Assembly: GCA_964634205.1 (NCBI GenBank)
Contig: CAZWKE010000007.1
Location: forward strand, 1 to 64,000
DNA: 64,000 bases
Direction: 5' to 3'
From: JAFGGG01 sp964634205
GTDB lineage: Bacteria > Spirochaetota > Spirochaetia > SZUA-6 > RPPD01
Of this stretch, positions 42,447 through 51,550 are shown in pieces. Position 1 is the first letter of the stretch. The number at the start of each line of letters is the position of its first letter. The notes under the pieces are model-generated. The model was not told the origin of the DNA, ran no database searches, and saw nothing but the letters and a program-made list of their open reading frames with translations. A program made the translations under genes and the position numbers.

Positions 42447-42521
42447 TAAATGGGGAAAGATATTATTCCTCCCCATTTACAGGCGGTATGCTCTTGACGT
42501 CCAGGCATACCGTTTTTTTTT
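42447..42521. terminator. Tandem hairpins and terminator between convergent genes
   Basis: A perfect 10-bp stem TAAATGGGGA/TCCCCATTTA (42447-42479) is followed by an 8-bp stem CGGTATGC/GCATACCG (42484-42512) and nine T (42513-42521). The second is a classic plus-strand rho-independent terminator; its T-tract supplies the stop codon of the convergent gene. Confidence 0.85.
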
Positions 42522-44096
42522 ATCTTACATAAAAGAAATGACGATTTAGATAGTCTACCCTGTCTCTGGCACGGTCCGCATACATGCTTTCAGGATAATC
42601 CGAGAGTATTTTTTGATAATAATAACGTGACTTTTTAAAGTTTCGAAAATCAGTTTCTTTTTCGTAAAGCGATCCCAGAAGATAATAGATTTCATCAACA
42701 TTATTACCGAAAGGATAGGACTGCATATACTCGTTTAATAGTTCCAACGACAGCTTGTCCGCATTACGTGAGGTAAAATATTTGGCCAGTGACAGAAGTT
42801 CATCCTCTTGCGGCACGGTATTGTTATTGAATAAATAACGCATATGGGATACAAGACTATTGAAATTATCCGTTTTCATATATGCCTTGGAAAGACCGGC
42901 AACAGCCGGCTTTTTATACGTATCACTCCCATTAATGTTCTTCTTCCAGTAATGGATGGCCCTGCGGTAATCCTTTAAAAGAAAATAGATGTCCGCCAGT
43001 CTGTTATTGAGAAAGGAATCGTCTCCCTGGTATTGTTTTAAATATTCCGTTAATGCATTGCGATACTGTCCAAGTTCATATAATTTATTGGCGAAGCTTA
43101 AATCTTTTACTATTTTTTCTGTATCGTTTGCAATCGTACTATTATCCATAATGGAGGAAAACTCATCCTCGGTCACAACTTTAACCGTAATTGATTCTTT
43201 TCTTATCTTACCGGCCGAATTATCCTGCAACTGGAATTCCAAACCGAAAGCACCGAACTCATCCGCTTTAAAGGTAAAAAGGGTTTTCTCGGCCTTACTG
43301 TCTTTGGAAACAAAACTGAGCCCGTGTTCAGCAGTATCATCGGAAAAACCGGAAAATATCCAGCCGGGTTTATTAAACACTATCTGAATATCATCACCAC
43401 GGCGTGCAAATACGGTTCGTTTGTGTGTCGGCTGCATTTCACTTTTTACCTGGGTTTCATACTGTGCCGGTTTTGTGTCCGCGGCAACCCCCGGGGCGGC
43501 GGAGAGATCTTCCGTAGGCTGAGGACTTTTCCTGACCGGTGCCGGCCGCGGAACAGCCGGTTTGTCTATAATTATGTTCTTTGGCGGTTTAATTGTTACA
43601 AGCGGCTTGTTTATTTTCGGTTTGGCCGNNNNNNNNNNNNNNNNNNNNNNNNNNNNNNNNNNNNNNNNNNNNNNNNNNNNNNNNNNNNNNNNNNNNNNNN
43701 NNNNNNNNNNNNNNNNNNNNNNNNNNNNATGTTCTTTGGCGGTTTAATTGTTACAAGCGGCTTGTTTATTTTCGGTTTGGCCGTATGATTAACGGAAGCA
43801 GGCGAAGTTTGCGGTACTTGCGGTAAATGCAGACCGTTTTTATCCACCTCGGGTGAGGCAACCGGTGCTTCAGCCAGTATATTTTCTTTTCGGTCTGTAT
43901 CTACCTCCGGCAACGGCAGCCGCTTATTAATAAGCCAGATATATTTGCCGGCGGATTTGTCCGGATGCCGGAGCTCGCATATTTCATCCGGCCGTTGTTC
44001 TTTTTTATTCAGAACCGTGCTGTTTCCGGTAGTAAGACAGGCACTGACAAATACAGTGTATAAAATAAATAAAGGAATAGCAGCAAACTTATACAT
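42520..44096 (-). CDS. TPR lipoprotein interrupted by an assembly gap
   Basis: Lipoprotein signal at the start (hydrophobic 4-18, VSAC lipobox), then a Pro-rich low-complexity region, a beta-rich segment and C-terminal TPR-like repeats (about the last 230 residues, FANKLYELGQYRNALTEYL, RLADIYFLLKDYRRAIHYW). A run of 100 N splits the Pro/Lys-rich part. The 55 nt on each side of the gap are identical; merging them gives one 1422-nt frame, 473 residues, with no shift. The inverted order smc, membrane protein, this gene is one unit. Function unknown; a peptidoglycan or outer-membrane scaffold is possible. Confidence 0.75.
43629..43728. other. Assembly gap of 100 N flanked by identical 55-mers
   Basis: The sequence 43574-43628 is repeated exactly at 43729-43783. 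Two contigs ending in the same 55-mer are typical of a de Bruijn graph join, so little or nothing may be missing. Confidence 0.85.
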
Positions 44097-44118
44097 ATTC
44101 CCCTCCCCTTATCGTATA

Positions 44119-44514
44119 TTATGGAATATCTGCAAATAACTCCTCTATATATGTATCGTTCTGTTTTGAAAGAATCTCAATACTTATTTTTCTGGGTGAA
44201 ATCCAGAAATGGTTGATCTGTTCACTGCCCCAGGAAGGAAGTACCTGGTGGAAAGAGTAAGACTGCAATTCTTCAGTCTGTTTCCATGTATCGGGAAGCA
44301 TAAAATCAACCGTCGCGAGGCTGTCCGGTTCTTCTGTTTTTTCAGGCGTATTTGATACGACGGGAGCGGCGGCTTCCTGTTTGGGAAGTGTTGTGATAAT
44401 GACAATAAGACTGATTATAAAGGCGATGACCGCGATGATTATGATATAGTAAATAAACACGCGCTTTTCTTTGTCATCCGTATAAAAAAAGGACTTAAAC
44501 ATAGACCTCTTCAC
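44119..44514 (-). CDS. Small single-pass membrane protein
   Basis: A 131-residue protein with a short charged start (FFYTDDKEKR), one membrane helix (about 21-42, VFIYYIIIIAVIAFIISL) and an outer domain of about 85 residues ending in ELFADIP. It overlaps smc by 20 nt. GTG at 44514 (AGGA 9 nt upstream) and ATG at 44502 are both possible starts. No family recognised. It links smc with the TPR lipoprotein in one transcription unit. Confidence 0.65.
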   Translation of the reverse strand: MKRSMFKSFFYTDDKEKRVFIYYIIIIAVIAFIISLIVIITTLPKQEAAAPVVSNTPEKTEEPDSLATVDFMLPDTWKQTEELQSYSFHQVLPSWGSEQINHFWISPRKISIEILSKQNDTYIEELFADIP

Positions 44515-47287
44515 TTTTTCGGTCCTGCAATTTTATGGTTATCAATTTGGAAATCCCTGATTCTTCCATTGTAATACCCAATAAACAGTCGGCACTGGTA
44601 ACTGTTTTCTTATTGTGGGTGATGACCAAAAACTGTGATTTACCCGCGAACTCTTTGAGCATACTGACGAATTTGCCGATATTTCTGTCGTCCAATGCTG
44701 CGTCAATCTCATCCAATATACAAAACGGTGAAGGTTTCACCATATAAACGGCAAACAGCAGGGCAATAGCGGTTAAAGACCGTTCTCCACCGGAAAGCAG
44801 GGCGATATTTTCAAGTTTCTTTCCGGGCGGCTGTACTAAAAGCTCTATACCGGATTCCAGCACTTCATTTTTGTCAAGAAGTTTACACTCAGCCCTTCCC
44901 CCTCCGAACAACTGACGGAAGATACTGTTGAAATTCTTTCTGATAACTTCATATGTCTCGATAAATCGCCTGGTGGATTCGGTTCTGATTTTTTCGGTTA
45001 TTTGTACAAGATCAACCTGTGCCTTTTTCAGGTCGTCCAGTTGGTTTTGCAAAAATTCGTAGCGTTCCTTAACTTCGGCATACTCCTCCGGAGCCATCAG
45101 GTTAACCTGCCCCAGATCTTTCAGCCGGTTTTTCAGGAGCGAATTCTCCTGCCGCATTTCTCCCAAGGATTTGTTCACTGTGTCCATTTGGGTGCCGTAA
45201 TCATTCAGATCACGCGAATATTTTTCTTTGAAATTTTCATGGAGGTTTTTTATTTCAGCGTTGATCTCCGCCAGCATGACATGCAGTTCCTCAACCTGCC
45301 CCTGGACCTTTTCAAGTGATGATATTTTATTCTTGAGTAATTTTTCATTATCAAGCATGAATGTATTCTTTTGTGTGATCTCCTTTTCCAGATCCGATAT
45401 TTTTGATTTCAAAGATGTTTCTTCCTGCTCGACCTTCTGTTTTGCATCCTGTAAGTCGGTGACATTTTGGGAAATCGAGTTAATGTTGTTTTTGGTCTGC
45501 TCTATTTCCTTCAGTGTCTCCTGTAACAGATGTTGTTGTTCATCGATCTCATTACGTAATCGTGTAACCGTATCCTGAAGTACGCTTTTTTGGGTATGTA
45601 AGGTTGCCCGGTTCACCCGCAAATCCTCCAGGGTTTTTCGGTACTCTTCAATTTTTTTATTCAGAACATTAATTTCCTGCTGCAGCCGGCTCATTTTTCC
45701 GCGGTTATCACTGATCTTCCTTAAAGCGTCGCTGATCTCAGCATCAATACCACGTTTTTGCGTAATAATTCCATGCGGCGCCAGAAATTCGTCTAAAAAA
45801 GCGGGGGTTGCTTTTTTATACCGTGTAAAAATCCGCATAAACTCATCTATTTTTAAGGAAAGCTGATTAAACATACTCAGAAGCGAGGTAAGCGCAGGGG
45901 ATTTCAACTCACCCATATTCACCGCATCCTCAATTATGGAAGTTTTACCCTTAATTTGAATACGGATGTATTCCAGGATTTCATCCAATGATTTTTCGAT
46001 TGCGTTCTTTTCCTGGGCGGAATATCCGCTCTCCTTTAAGCTTTGGTCCATCTGGGTAACGATATCATCGGTAATCTCCCGCAGTTTATCCCTGAGTTGT
46101 TCCAGGCGCTCGTCAAGGTCACGATTCTGTTGCTCCAGTTTAGCTATCTGCTCCCTGTTGGTTTTAATATTAACCGTGGCAAGTTCAATATCATGTTCAA
46201 AATCAGCAATATTTTTATCAATATCCCTGACCTGTGTATTTAAATCAGAGAGCGCCGTGTGCTTTTCTTCTTTTTCCTGTTCCAACCGTTCGATTTTTTC
46301 CCTGACGCCTCTCCCCCGGTTTTCATCCTGGTGTATTTTCCGTTCAAGCTCAATTCTGCGTTCGTTTAGGATTTTTATCTGGGCGTCTTTATTGTTTTTT
46401 TCGATATCAAGCCCGTAAAGCTTCTTCTGAATATCGATAAGATGGGTTTCCAGGGTGTTCACCAGGTCGAGGTTTTCTGAAAGCTGGGTATTGATCTGAT
46501 CGATATCGCTTTTAATGACGTCCCGTTCGGAGGTCGAACCGCTGAGTGAATTTTCCTGTCGTTCTTTTTTTTCGATAAAATTCTTCAATTTCAGCAGATG
46601 TATGTTCAATTCGACCTGGAAAATGCTTTCGGTAATGTCACGATACTGCTTTGTCTTGTCGGCCTGTTTCTTCAGGCTGTCGTGGCTTCTTTTTACCTCA
46701 CCGATAATTCCCTCGATCTGTTTTAAGTGCTGGCGGGTTTTTTCAAGTTTCTTTTCAGCCTCGGTTCCTTTTACTTTATAACCGGTAATACCGGCCGCTT
46801 CTTCAAAAATATAACGACGTTCTTCCGGCTTGTTGGAGAGAATCTGGTCGATTTTGCCCTGCTCCATGATGGAATAGGCGCTTTTCCCGATTCCAGTATC
46901 GAAGAAAAGCTCGCGTACATCCTTTAATTTTACAGGAGTATTGTTGATCAGGTATTCACTCTCCCCGGAGCGGAACAACCGCCGTTTGATGGAAATTTCC
47001 GACATTTCAACCGGGAAAAGGTTGTTTGTGTTGCTGAGAACCAGGGTAACCTCGGCCACATTCAAGGCCTTTTTCTGCTCGGTACCGTTGAAAATGACAT
47101 CTTCCATACGGGTTGCGCGCAGATTTTTCGGGGCCTGTTCCCCGATTACCCATTTTATGGCATCCAGAATATTGCTTTTTCCGCAGCCATTGGGTCCCAG
47201 TATTGAGGAAATCCCGTCTTTAAACTCGATTTTGGTTTTATTGGCAAAGGATTTAAATCCGAATAGTTCAATGCTTTTGAGTATCAA
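44495..47287 (-). CDS. smc: Chromosome segregation SMC protein, short form
   Basis: A 930-residue ATPase that organises the chromosome with ScpA/ScpB. The N-terminal head has GPNGCGKSNILDAIKWVIGEQ split with Walker A at about 32-39; the C-terminal head has LLSGGERSLTAIALLF and Walker B FCILDEIDAALDD. Between are long coiled coils. Typical bacterial SMC has about 1170-1190 residues; here the middle (about 430-540) is helical and I see no glycine-rich hinge. The TTG start has GGGAG 6 nt upstream. Borrelia SMC (P115) is also short as I recall, so this may be a spirochete feature. Confidence 0.93.
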   Translation of the reverse strand: MILKSIELFGFKSFANKTKIEFKDGISSILGPNGCGKSNILDAIKWVIGEQAPKNLRATRMEDVIFNGTEQKKALNVAEVTLVLSNTNNLFPVEMSEISIKRRLFRSGESEYLINNTPVKLKDVRELFFDTGIGKSAYSIMEQGKIDQILSNKPEERRYIFEEAAGITGYKVKGTEAEKKLEKTRQHLKQIEGIIGEVKRSHDSLKKQADKTKQYRDITESIFQVELNIHLLKLKNFIEKKERQENSLSGSTSERDVIKSDIDQINTQLSENLDLVNTLETHLIDIQKKLYGLDIEKNNKDAQIKILNERRIELERKIHQDENRGRGVREKIERLEQEKEEKHTALSDLNTQVRDIDKNIADFEHDIELATVNIKTNREQIAKLEQQNRDLDERLEQLRDKLREITDDIVTQMDQSLKESGYSAQEKNAIEKSLDEILEYIRIQIKGKTSIIEDAVNMGELKSPALTSLLSMFNQLSLKIDEFMRIFTRYKKATPAFLDEFLAPHGIITQKRGIDAEISDALRKISDNRGKMSRLQQEINVLNKKIEEYRKTLEDLRVNRATLHTQKSVLQDTVTRLRNEIDEQQHLLQETLKEIEQTKNNINSISQNVTDLQDAKQKVEQEETSLKSKISDLEKEITQKNTFMLDNEKLLKNKISSLEKVQGQVEELHVMLAEINAEIKNLHENFKEKYSRDLNDYGTQMDTVNKSLGEMRQENSLLKNRLKDLGQVNLMAPEEYAEVKERYEFLQNQLDDLKKAQVDLVQITEKIRTESTRRFIETYEVIRKNFNSIFRQLFGGGRAECKLLDKNEVLESGIELLVQPPGKKLENIALLSGGERSLTAIALLFAVYMVKPSPFCILDEIDAALDDRNIGKFVSMLKEFAGKSQFLVITHNKKTVTSADCLLGITMEESGISKLITIKLQDRKSEEVYV

Positions 47288-47320
47288 ATGCCGCTCCCAG
47301 TAACAGGTATTGAATGCATC

Positions 47321-47349
47321 ATACTATCACCAAACAATATCAATTGCAA
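47321..47349 (-). promoter_or_regulatory. Putative sigma-70 promoter of smc
   Basis: Minus strand TTGCAA (47349-47344), 17-nt spacer, TAGTAT (47326-47321) with an extended TGA before the -10. Start near 47314 gives a 27-nt leader with GGGAG. Confidence 0.5.
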
Positions 47350-47462
47350 TATACGGATTTTAATCCGGGATTTGGTTTTAACTAAATTTTTACCGGTAAT
47401 TCTTGTAACCATATAAAATTTATTTTGTTTCTATCTATGAAATGTAAATACGGTGCGGGAGC

Positions 47463-47491
47463 TTGCAAAAGAAATTTTTTTTTGATACTAT
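47463..47491 (+). promoter_or_regulatory. Putative sigma-70 promoter of the outer-membrane protein gene
   Basis: Plus strand TTGCAA (47463-47468), 17-nt spacer that includes nine T, TACTAT (47486-47491) with an extended TGA. The rest of 47288-47532 holds a small CGGAT/ATCCG hairpin but no gene. Confidence 0.5.
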
Positions 47492-47532
47492 GCACCGTTC
47501 ATTTAAGATTTAATCACTATAAGGAGAATGGA

Positions 47533-48180
47533 TTGCGAAGCAGAAATGTCAAATATACTATTGTCGTTTTCATTTTATCCTCATTCTTAATCCTTCCGGC
47601 GTTCGGCCAGGAGAAGGACACCGGCCCTGCGAAGGAAAAACAGAATACACCTCCGGCTGCCACAACATATATCTTGGGGAGTCAGAATATAATCTTACAT
47701 CTGGGACCGTTCATTCCCCTTTTTTTTAATAATCTGTCCGCAGGGACAGTGGAGCCGTCGAATTTATATATCGGTATCCTGTTCGGTCTGCAGTGGCAGG
47801 GGTATCTGTCAAATGAATGGAGCGTCGGTGTGGAGCTGAACGGGACGCTCTCCTTCAGTCCGAACTTCAACATTCTCTGGTTATTACCCGTCGGGGTAAA
47901 AGGCACGTATACGATTCATCTGCACCCCTTTGAGATACCGATTTCACTAACGACCGGTATTTGCCTGGAAAGTTTTATTGATTCAACAAGAATAGATTTT
48001 TTCCTGAAACCGGAAATCGCCGGTTTTTGGAAGATAGACGCAACGTGGGGAGTGGGCTTGAGTGTCGGTTATCTGTGGGTACCGCAGCTTTCCAACTCAG
48101 ACCAGGAAAATGTACGGTCCGGGCAGTCCTTCTTGGGGAATTTTCTACAGGTAAGCGCTGCGCTGAGTTTTTATTTCTAG
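47533..48180 (+). CDS. Predicted outer-membrane beta-barrel protein
   Basis: A 215-residue exported protein. Signal peptide (VKYTIVVFILSSFLILPAFG, cleavage before QEK), then alternating amphipathic strands (NIILHLGPFIPLFF, YIGILFGLQWQGYLS, WSVGVELNGTLSFS, GVGLSVGYLWVPQ) and a terminal aromatic LSFYF, the usual ending of barrels inserted by BamA. The start is TTG at 47533 with AAGGAG 6 nt upstream; longer frames upstream have no signal-like start. Followed 12 nt later by a lipoprotein gene. Confidence 0.75.
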   Translation: MRSRNVKYTIVVFILSSFLILPAFGQEKDTGPAKEKQNTPPAATTYILGSQNIILHLGPFIPLFFNNLSAGTVEPSNLYIGILFGLQWQGYLSNEWSVGVELNGTLSFSPNFNILWLLPVGVKGTYTIHLHPFEIPISLTTGICLESFIDSTRIDFFLKPEIAGFWKIDATWGVGLSVGYLWVPQLSNSDQENVRSGQSFLGNFLQVSAALSFYF

Positions 48181-48192
48181 AGGAGAGAATGC

Positions 48193-49184
48193 ATGAAACG
48201 AGTGGATTTTTCCAAAAGCCTTAGAGGGCTTTTGTTGTTCATACTGCTGTTGGCGGTATTTTCCTGTTCCGAAGGTGATTTTACGATTTTTTACCAGGTG
48301 GTCAATGAAAAGGCGATCCAGGATAATGATTTGGAAAATACCATTGGTGTCTATGGTATGGCAAGAGCGGACCTCACCGGCTACGGCGGAACCGCCGACC
48401 GCTACTATATCGCAGCCGGTAAAATCTTTACCCGTGAGGTCGGATCGAACAACTGGGACAGTGTCTCGAATCAGACACAGAATGATGAAGATCTCTGTAA
48501 CGGTATTGCCCTGCGGGGTTCGACCCTTTTCGCGACTTTTTTCAAAGTAAACAGTTCAAGCTCGGGGTTGTACTACCGTGACCTGGACGCCAGTCTGGCC
48601 GGTGACCCCAAACATATCACCTGGACCAGGGCAGCTGCTCTCAATGCCTACCAAATAGGTAAGATAAAGGTGGTAAACGGTTTTCTATTCATTTCTGTGA
48701 GGATAGGAACTGACTATTCATTATACTATTATGATGGAGGTTATCATCAAGTGAATCTTGGCGGTTCAACAACTTTTGATGAACTCGTNNNNNNNNNNNN
48801 NNNNNNNNNNNNNNNNNNNNNNNNNNNNNNNNNNNNNNNNNNNNNNNNNNNNNNNNNNNNNNNNNNNNNNNNNNNNNNNNNNNNNNNNTAGAGGATGATG
48901 TGTGGTTCACCAAGTTCGAACAAGTAGAGGATTCCGGCGTACCGACGGTCGATATGGTAGTGGTCGGCAGCCGCGGTGCGGGTTTTTATGAGATTAATGA
49001 GAACCAGGGTGTTAATGATATTGAGCGGTTTGCCAACACTTCCAAAAATGAACTGTATGCCGGTTCCGTGGGGTCATTCTATATGGATAGTTCAAACTAT
49101 GATTTTTACGTTCTCACCCTTGGATCAGGATTATGGCGCAGTGAATTAAAGGACGATAACTGGCAAAGTTGGATCTGGGAATAG
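48193..49184 (+). CDS. Lipoprotein, probably beta-propeller, broken by an assembly gap
   Basis: The N-terminal part has a lipoprotein signal (LLLFILLLAVFSC) and strand-rich repeats (YYIAAGKIFTREVGSNNWDSVS, TLFATFFKVNSSSSGLYYRD, GFLFISVRIGTDYSLYYYDGG split by turns). After 100 N the frame continues from DDVWFTKFEQ to the stop with similar blades (GLWRSELKDDNWQSWIWE). No start codon is needed after the gap because the frame is open into it. The two parts are in different frames across the N run, which only shows that the gap size is not real. Function unknown, surface or periplasmic. Confidence 0.65.
48789..48888. other. Assembly gap of 100 N
   Basis: Flanks show no shared end, unlike the first gap, so real sequence of unknown length is missing from the lipoprotein gene. 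Confidence 0.9.
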
Positions 49185-49200
49185 ATTAAAAATGGGATTT

Positions 49201-50913
49201 TTATTTGTCGCTTAACTCAAAGGCGCCGATGTCATAGATCGCCTTGGCCCCTTTCGGATTGGGGCGCGGATTACCGGCATAATCCGTACTTGGTCCCTGA
49301 AACTGCTGCGTATTTACGTCTATCCCGGCATCAACACAGCGTGATGAGGGCCGCAGTTGGTATAATGTGTTCTGCCCGCCGGATTCAAAGGTATCATCAT
49401 AGGCTTCATTTATATTAATATCCACCGTACCGCCGAAAGGAACAAGATCATAATGGTTTAACTCTTCGATTGTTTTGATTGTTGTCGTAATAGCCGTATA
49501 ATTCTTCTTTCCCGGAATATTGGCATATTGTAAATAGACTTCCCACCCTGAAATATTGTTGGCCAGCAGATAGAACGGTTTTTCCTCATTACTGACGATA
49601 TACAGGGCGGTCCCGTCGGCGGGTTCTTTGCGGCTGATAATATTGTTGATCAACAGCGGGTACACGGACCCGCGAATAAAAATCCCCGCCGTAAGATTAC
49701 TGCCGTTCCCACCGATAACGGTATTGTTGATCCACCTGCTTGCGGAATCCGTCAGCATAAGATTTACACAATCGGTGGACTCACCTCCTACTATGATATT
49801 ATTGCACCCTTTTCCCGTTGTCTGTTCAAGCTGTACGCAATAGTAATATTCCAGGGCTTTTCCCGCCGAAAGGTATGAGTCGCGCATGGTAATTTCACCT
49901 TGGTAGGCATACACACCCTGCACTCCGGACAGGGCGCTTAAAATAAACTTGCATGAAGATATTTCAAGCTTACTCGCGAAAACACTCACCGCCTTCACTT
50001 TGTACGGGTTCTCGTCGGCAATGAATGTATTGTGTGAAAGAGAAACCTTTGAGTTTTTCCCCAGTATACACACACTCTCCCGGCTGCTTACCCCTGTTTG
50101 TAATGTTGTGTCCCGCAGTGACAGGTTTCCTTTTTCTATGATGATCCCGGTAAGCTTTCCCCCATGTCCCGGTTTAATAGTTAAGCTTTCGGCGGTGATC
50201 GTGGATCCTGAGGTTCCCGCAACGGCTGAAAACTCATCACTGCCGCGGCCGCCGTTTATTTCCATCCGGGCCAGTACCATGGTGGAATGGATCCCCTTAA
50301 GGGCAATACTCCTGTTTGGGCCATTCGCATTGATTATCGTATCGGCCATCTTCAGGGTGCCGTCGCTTATATGGACGGCGCTGCTGTTATAAGCGGAGGA
50401 ATACTCTATTGTGACCTTCTCACATGACAACGTTCCCTGTGTTACCCGCAGGATATCCGTAAAATGGCGGTGTACGTCTTTAATGTCGATCCCTTTGAGG
50501 GTGAGTTTGGCATTATGCACTGAAAACATGGCATCACCGTTTGCGGCCGGTTCCCAGGATTCGATGATTACCGCCCCACCCTCCTTATTATCCTGTTTCC
50601 AAAATGCGCTCCCAAGGATCTCCACATCAAACGCCACCTTAAGTGTGGAATCAACAAAATAACGACCGCTGTCGGCATAAATAACCTTTTTACCGCTGAT
50701 TTTCATGTAGTCAAGCGCCTTTTTCAGGCTGCGAAAAGGTTTTTCTCTGTTACCTTCGGCATAATCACTCCCCTGCGGAGAAATATAAATACCGGAGTCC
50801 AAGGTAATAAAATCATCGGCGGTCTGCTGCCCTGCCGCATCCTGTGAAAAAAGCAATCCCATCGGGAAAAGTAAAAGAAAACATAGTTGCAGCATTCCAA
50901 AAATATTTCTCAT
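49201..50913 (-). CDS. Exported right-handed beta-helix protein
   Basis: A 570-residue protein with a signal peptide (LCFLLLFPMGLLFSQ). It opens with the DUF1565-like segment YISPQGSDYAEGNREKPFRSLKKAL, continues as many short beta-helix coils (such as AKLTLKGIDIKDVH, GTLSCEKVTIEYSS, LEISSCKFILSA) and ends with the motif DYAGNPRPN followed by YDIGAFEL, common in secreted beta-helix proteins. No lyase catalytic residues are apparent. Function could be adhesion or polysaccharide binding. Its ATG overlaps the phosphoribosyltransferase stop. Confidence 0.82.
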   Translation of the reverse strand: MRNIFGMLQLCFLLLFPMGLLFSQDAAGQQTADDFITLDSGIYISPQGSDYAEGNREKPFRSLKKALDYMKISGKKVIYADSGRYFVDSTLKVAFDVEILGSAFWKQDNKEGGAVIIESWEPAANGDAMFSVHNAKLTLKGIDIKDVHRHFTDILRVTQGTLSCEKVTIEYSSAYNSSAVHISDGTLKMADTIINANGPNRSIALKGIHSTMVLARMEINGGRGSDEFSAVAGTSGSTITAESLTIKPGHGGKLTGIIIEKGNLSLRDTTLQTGVSSRESVCILGKNSKVSLSHNTFIADENPYKVKAVSVFASKLEISSCKFILSALSGVQGVYAYQGEITMRDSYLSAGKALEYYYCVQLEQTTGKGCNNIIVGGESTDCVNLMLTDSASRWINNTVIGGNGSNLTAGIFIRGSVYPLLINNIISRKEPADGTALYIVSNEEKPFYLLANNISGWEVYLQYANIPGKKNYTAITTTIKTIEELNHYDLVPFGGTVDININEAYDDTFESGGQNTLYQLRPSSRCVDAGIDVNTQQFQGPSTDYAGNPRPNPKGAKAIYDIGAFELSDK

Positions 50914-51530
50914 GCCTTAAATCCCTTTGTTTTTAAGAGATTAAGCGCCTGTGCCAGGCTTTTATCCTCATTCAGATCACACGCATCAACCTCCTGCGAA
51001 GTTAAATCCTGCAGTTCGTGGGTCAGGTAATGAATCCAGATATCATCATGGGGGTCCTTTAGGACAAGCTTGCGGTAATAAAAATCAGGGGTAATGGGGG
51101 GTTGGGTGGAAATATAGGTGCGTTCCTTGTAGTCATGTACGGCTATTTTTATTTCCGAGCGTTGTATCCCGTTACTCATGATGACGTCGACCAGATGATT
51201 TATGGTAGTCCCGGTATCAAATATATCGTCAACAAGCAGTATTCTGTCTCCCTGTCGTAAATATTCCGGACTGTAGGTCCATCCGTCTACCTTGACCGTG
51301 TCACGGTTTTTGATGTCACGGTAAGATCGTGCCACCACAGCGGCATAATATACCGGCCGTTTACCGGTATTCAGTATTTTGAAGTATTCACTGAAAACAT
51401 TACCCAGTAATGCTCCACCACGCAGCAATACATAAATAATATCGGGGATACCTATCTGCCGGTATATTTTAAAAGCCAGTTTGATCGCATTATTTCTTAA
51501 CTCTGTACAGGTAATAAACTCTTTTTTCAC
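50910..51530 (-). CDS. Phosphoribosyltransferase family protein
   Basis: A 206-residue type I PRTase with the PRPP-binding loop ILLVDDIFDTGTTINHL and the upstream YVLLRGGALLGN. The order and the WIHYLTHE tail resemble hypoxanthine or xanthine phosphoribosyltransferases, yet the hood region does not allow the base to be named. apt at 20958-21491 is the only other salvage enzyme of this kind here. It follows htrA by 20 nt and overlaps the beta-helix gene by 4 nt. Confidence 0.85.
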   Translation of the reverse strand: MKKEFITCTELRNNAIKLAFKIYRQIGIPDIIYVLLRGGALLGNVFSEYFKILNTGKRPVYYAAVVARSYRDIKNRDTVKVDGWTYSPEYLRQGDRILLVDDIFDTGTTINHLVDVIMSNGIQRSEIKIAVHDYKERTYISTQPPITPDFYYRKLVLKDPHDDIWIHYLTHELQDLTSQEVDACDLNEDKSLAQALNLLKTKGFKA

Positions 51531-51550
51531 CTAAAAAAACCTTCGCGGTG

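Noticed and set aside
43562..43826. Plus-strand frames running through the first gap
   Set aside because: They are translations of N and the antisense of the Pro/Lys-rich region of the lipoprotein gene.
47350..47370. CGGAT/ATCCG hairpin between smc and the outer-membrane gene as a terminator
   Set aside because: Only 5 bp and no T-tract follows on either strand; it lies between divergent promoters where no terminator is needed.
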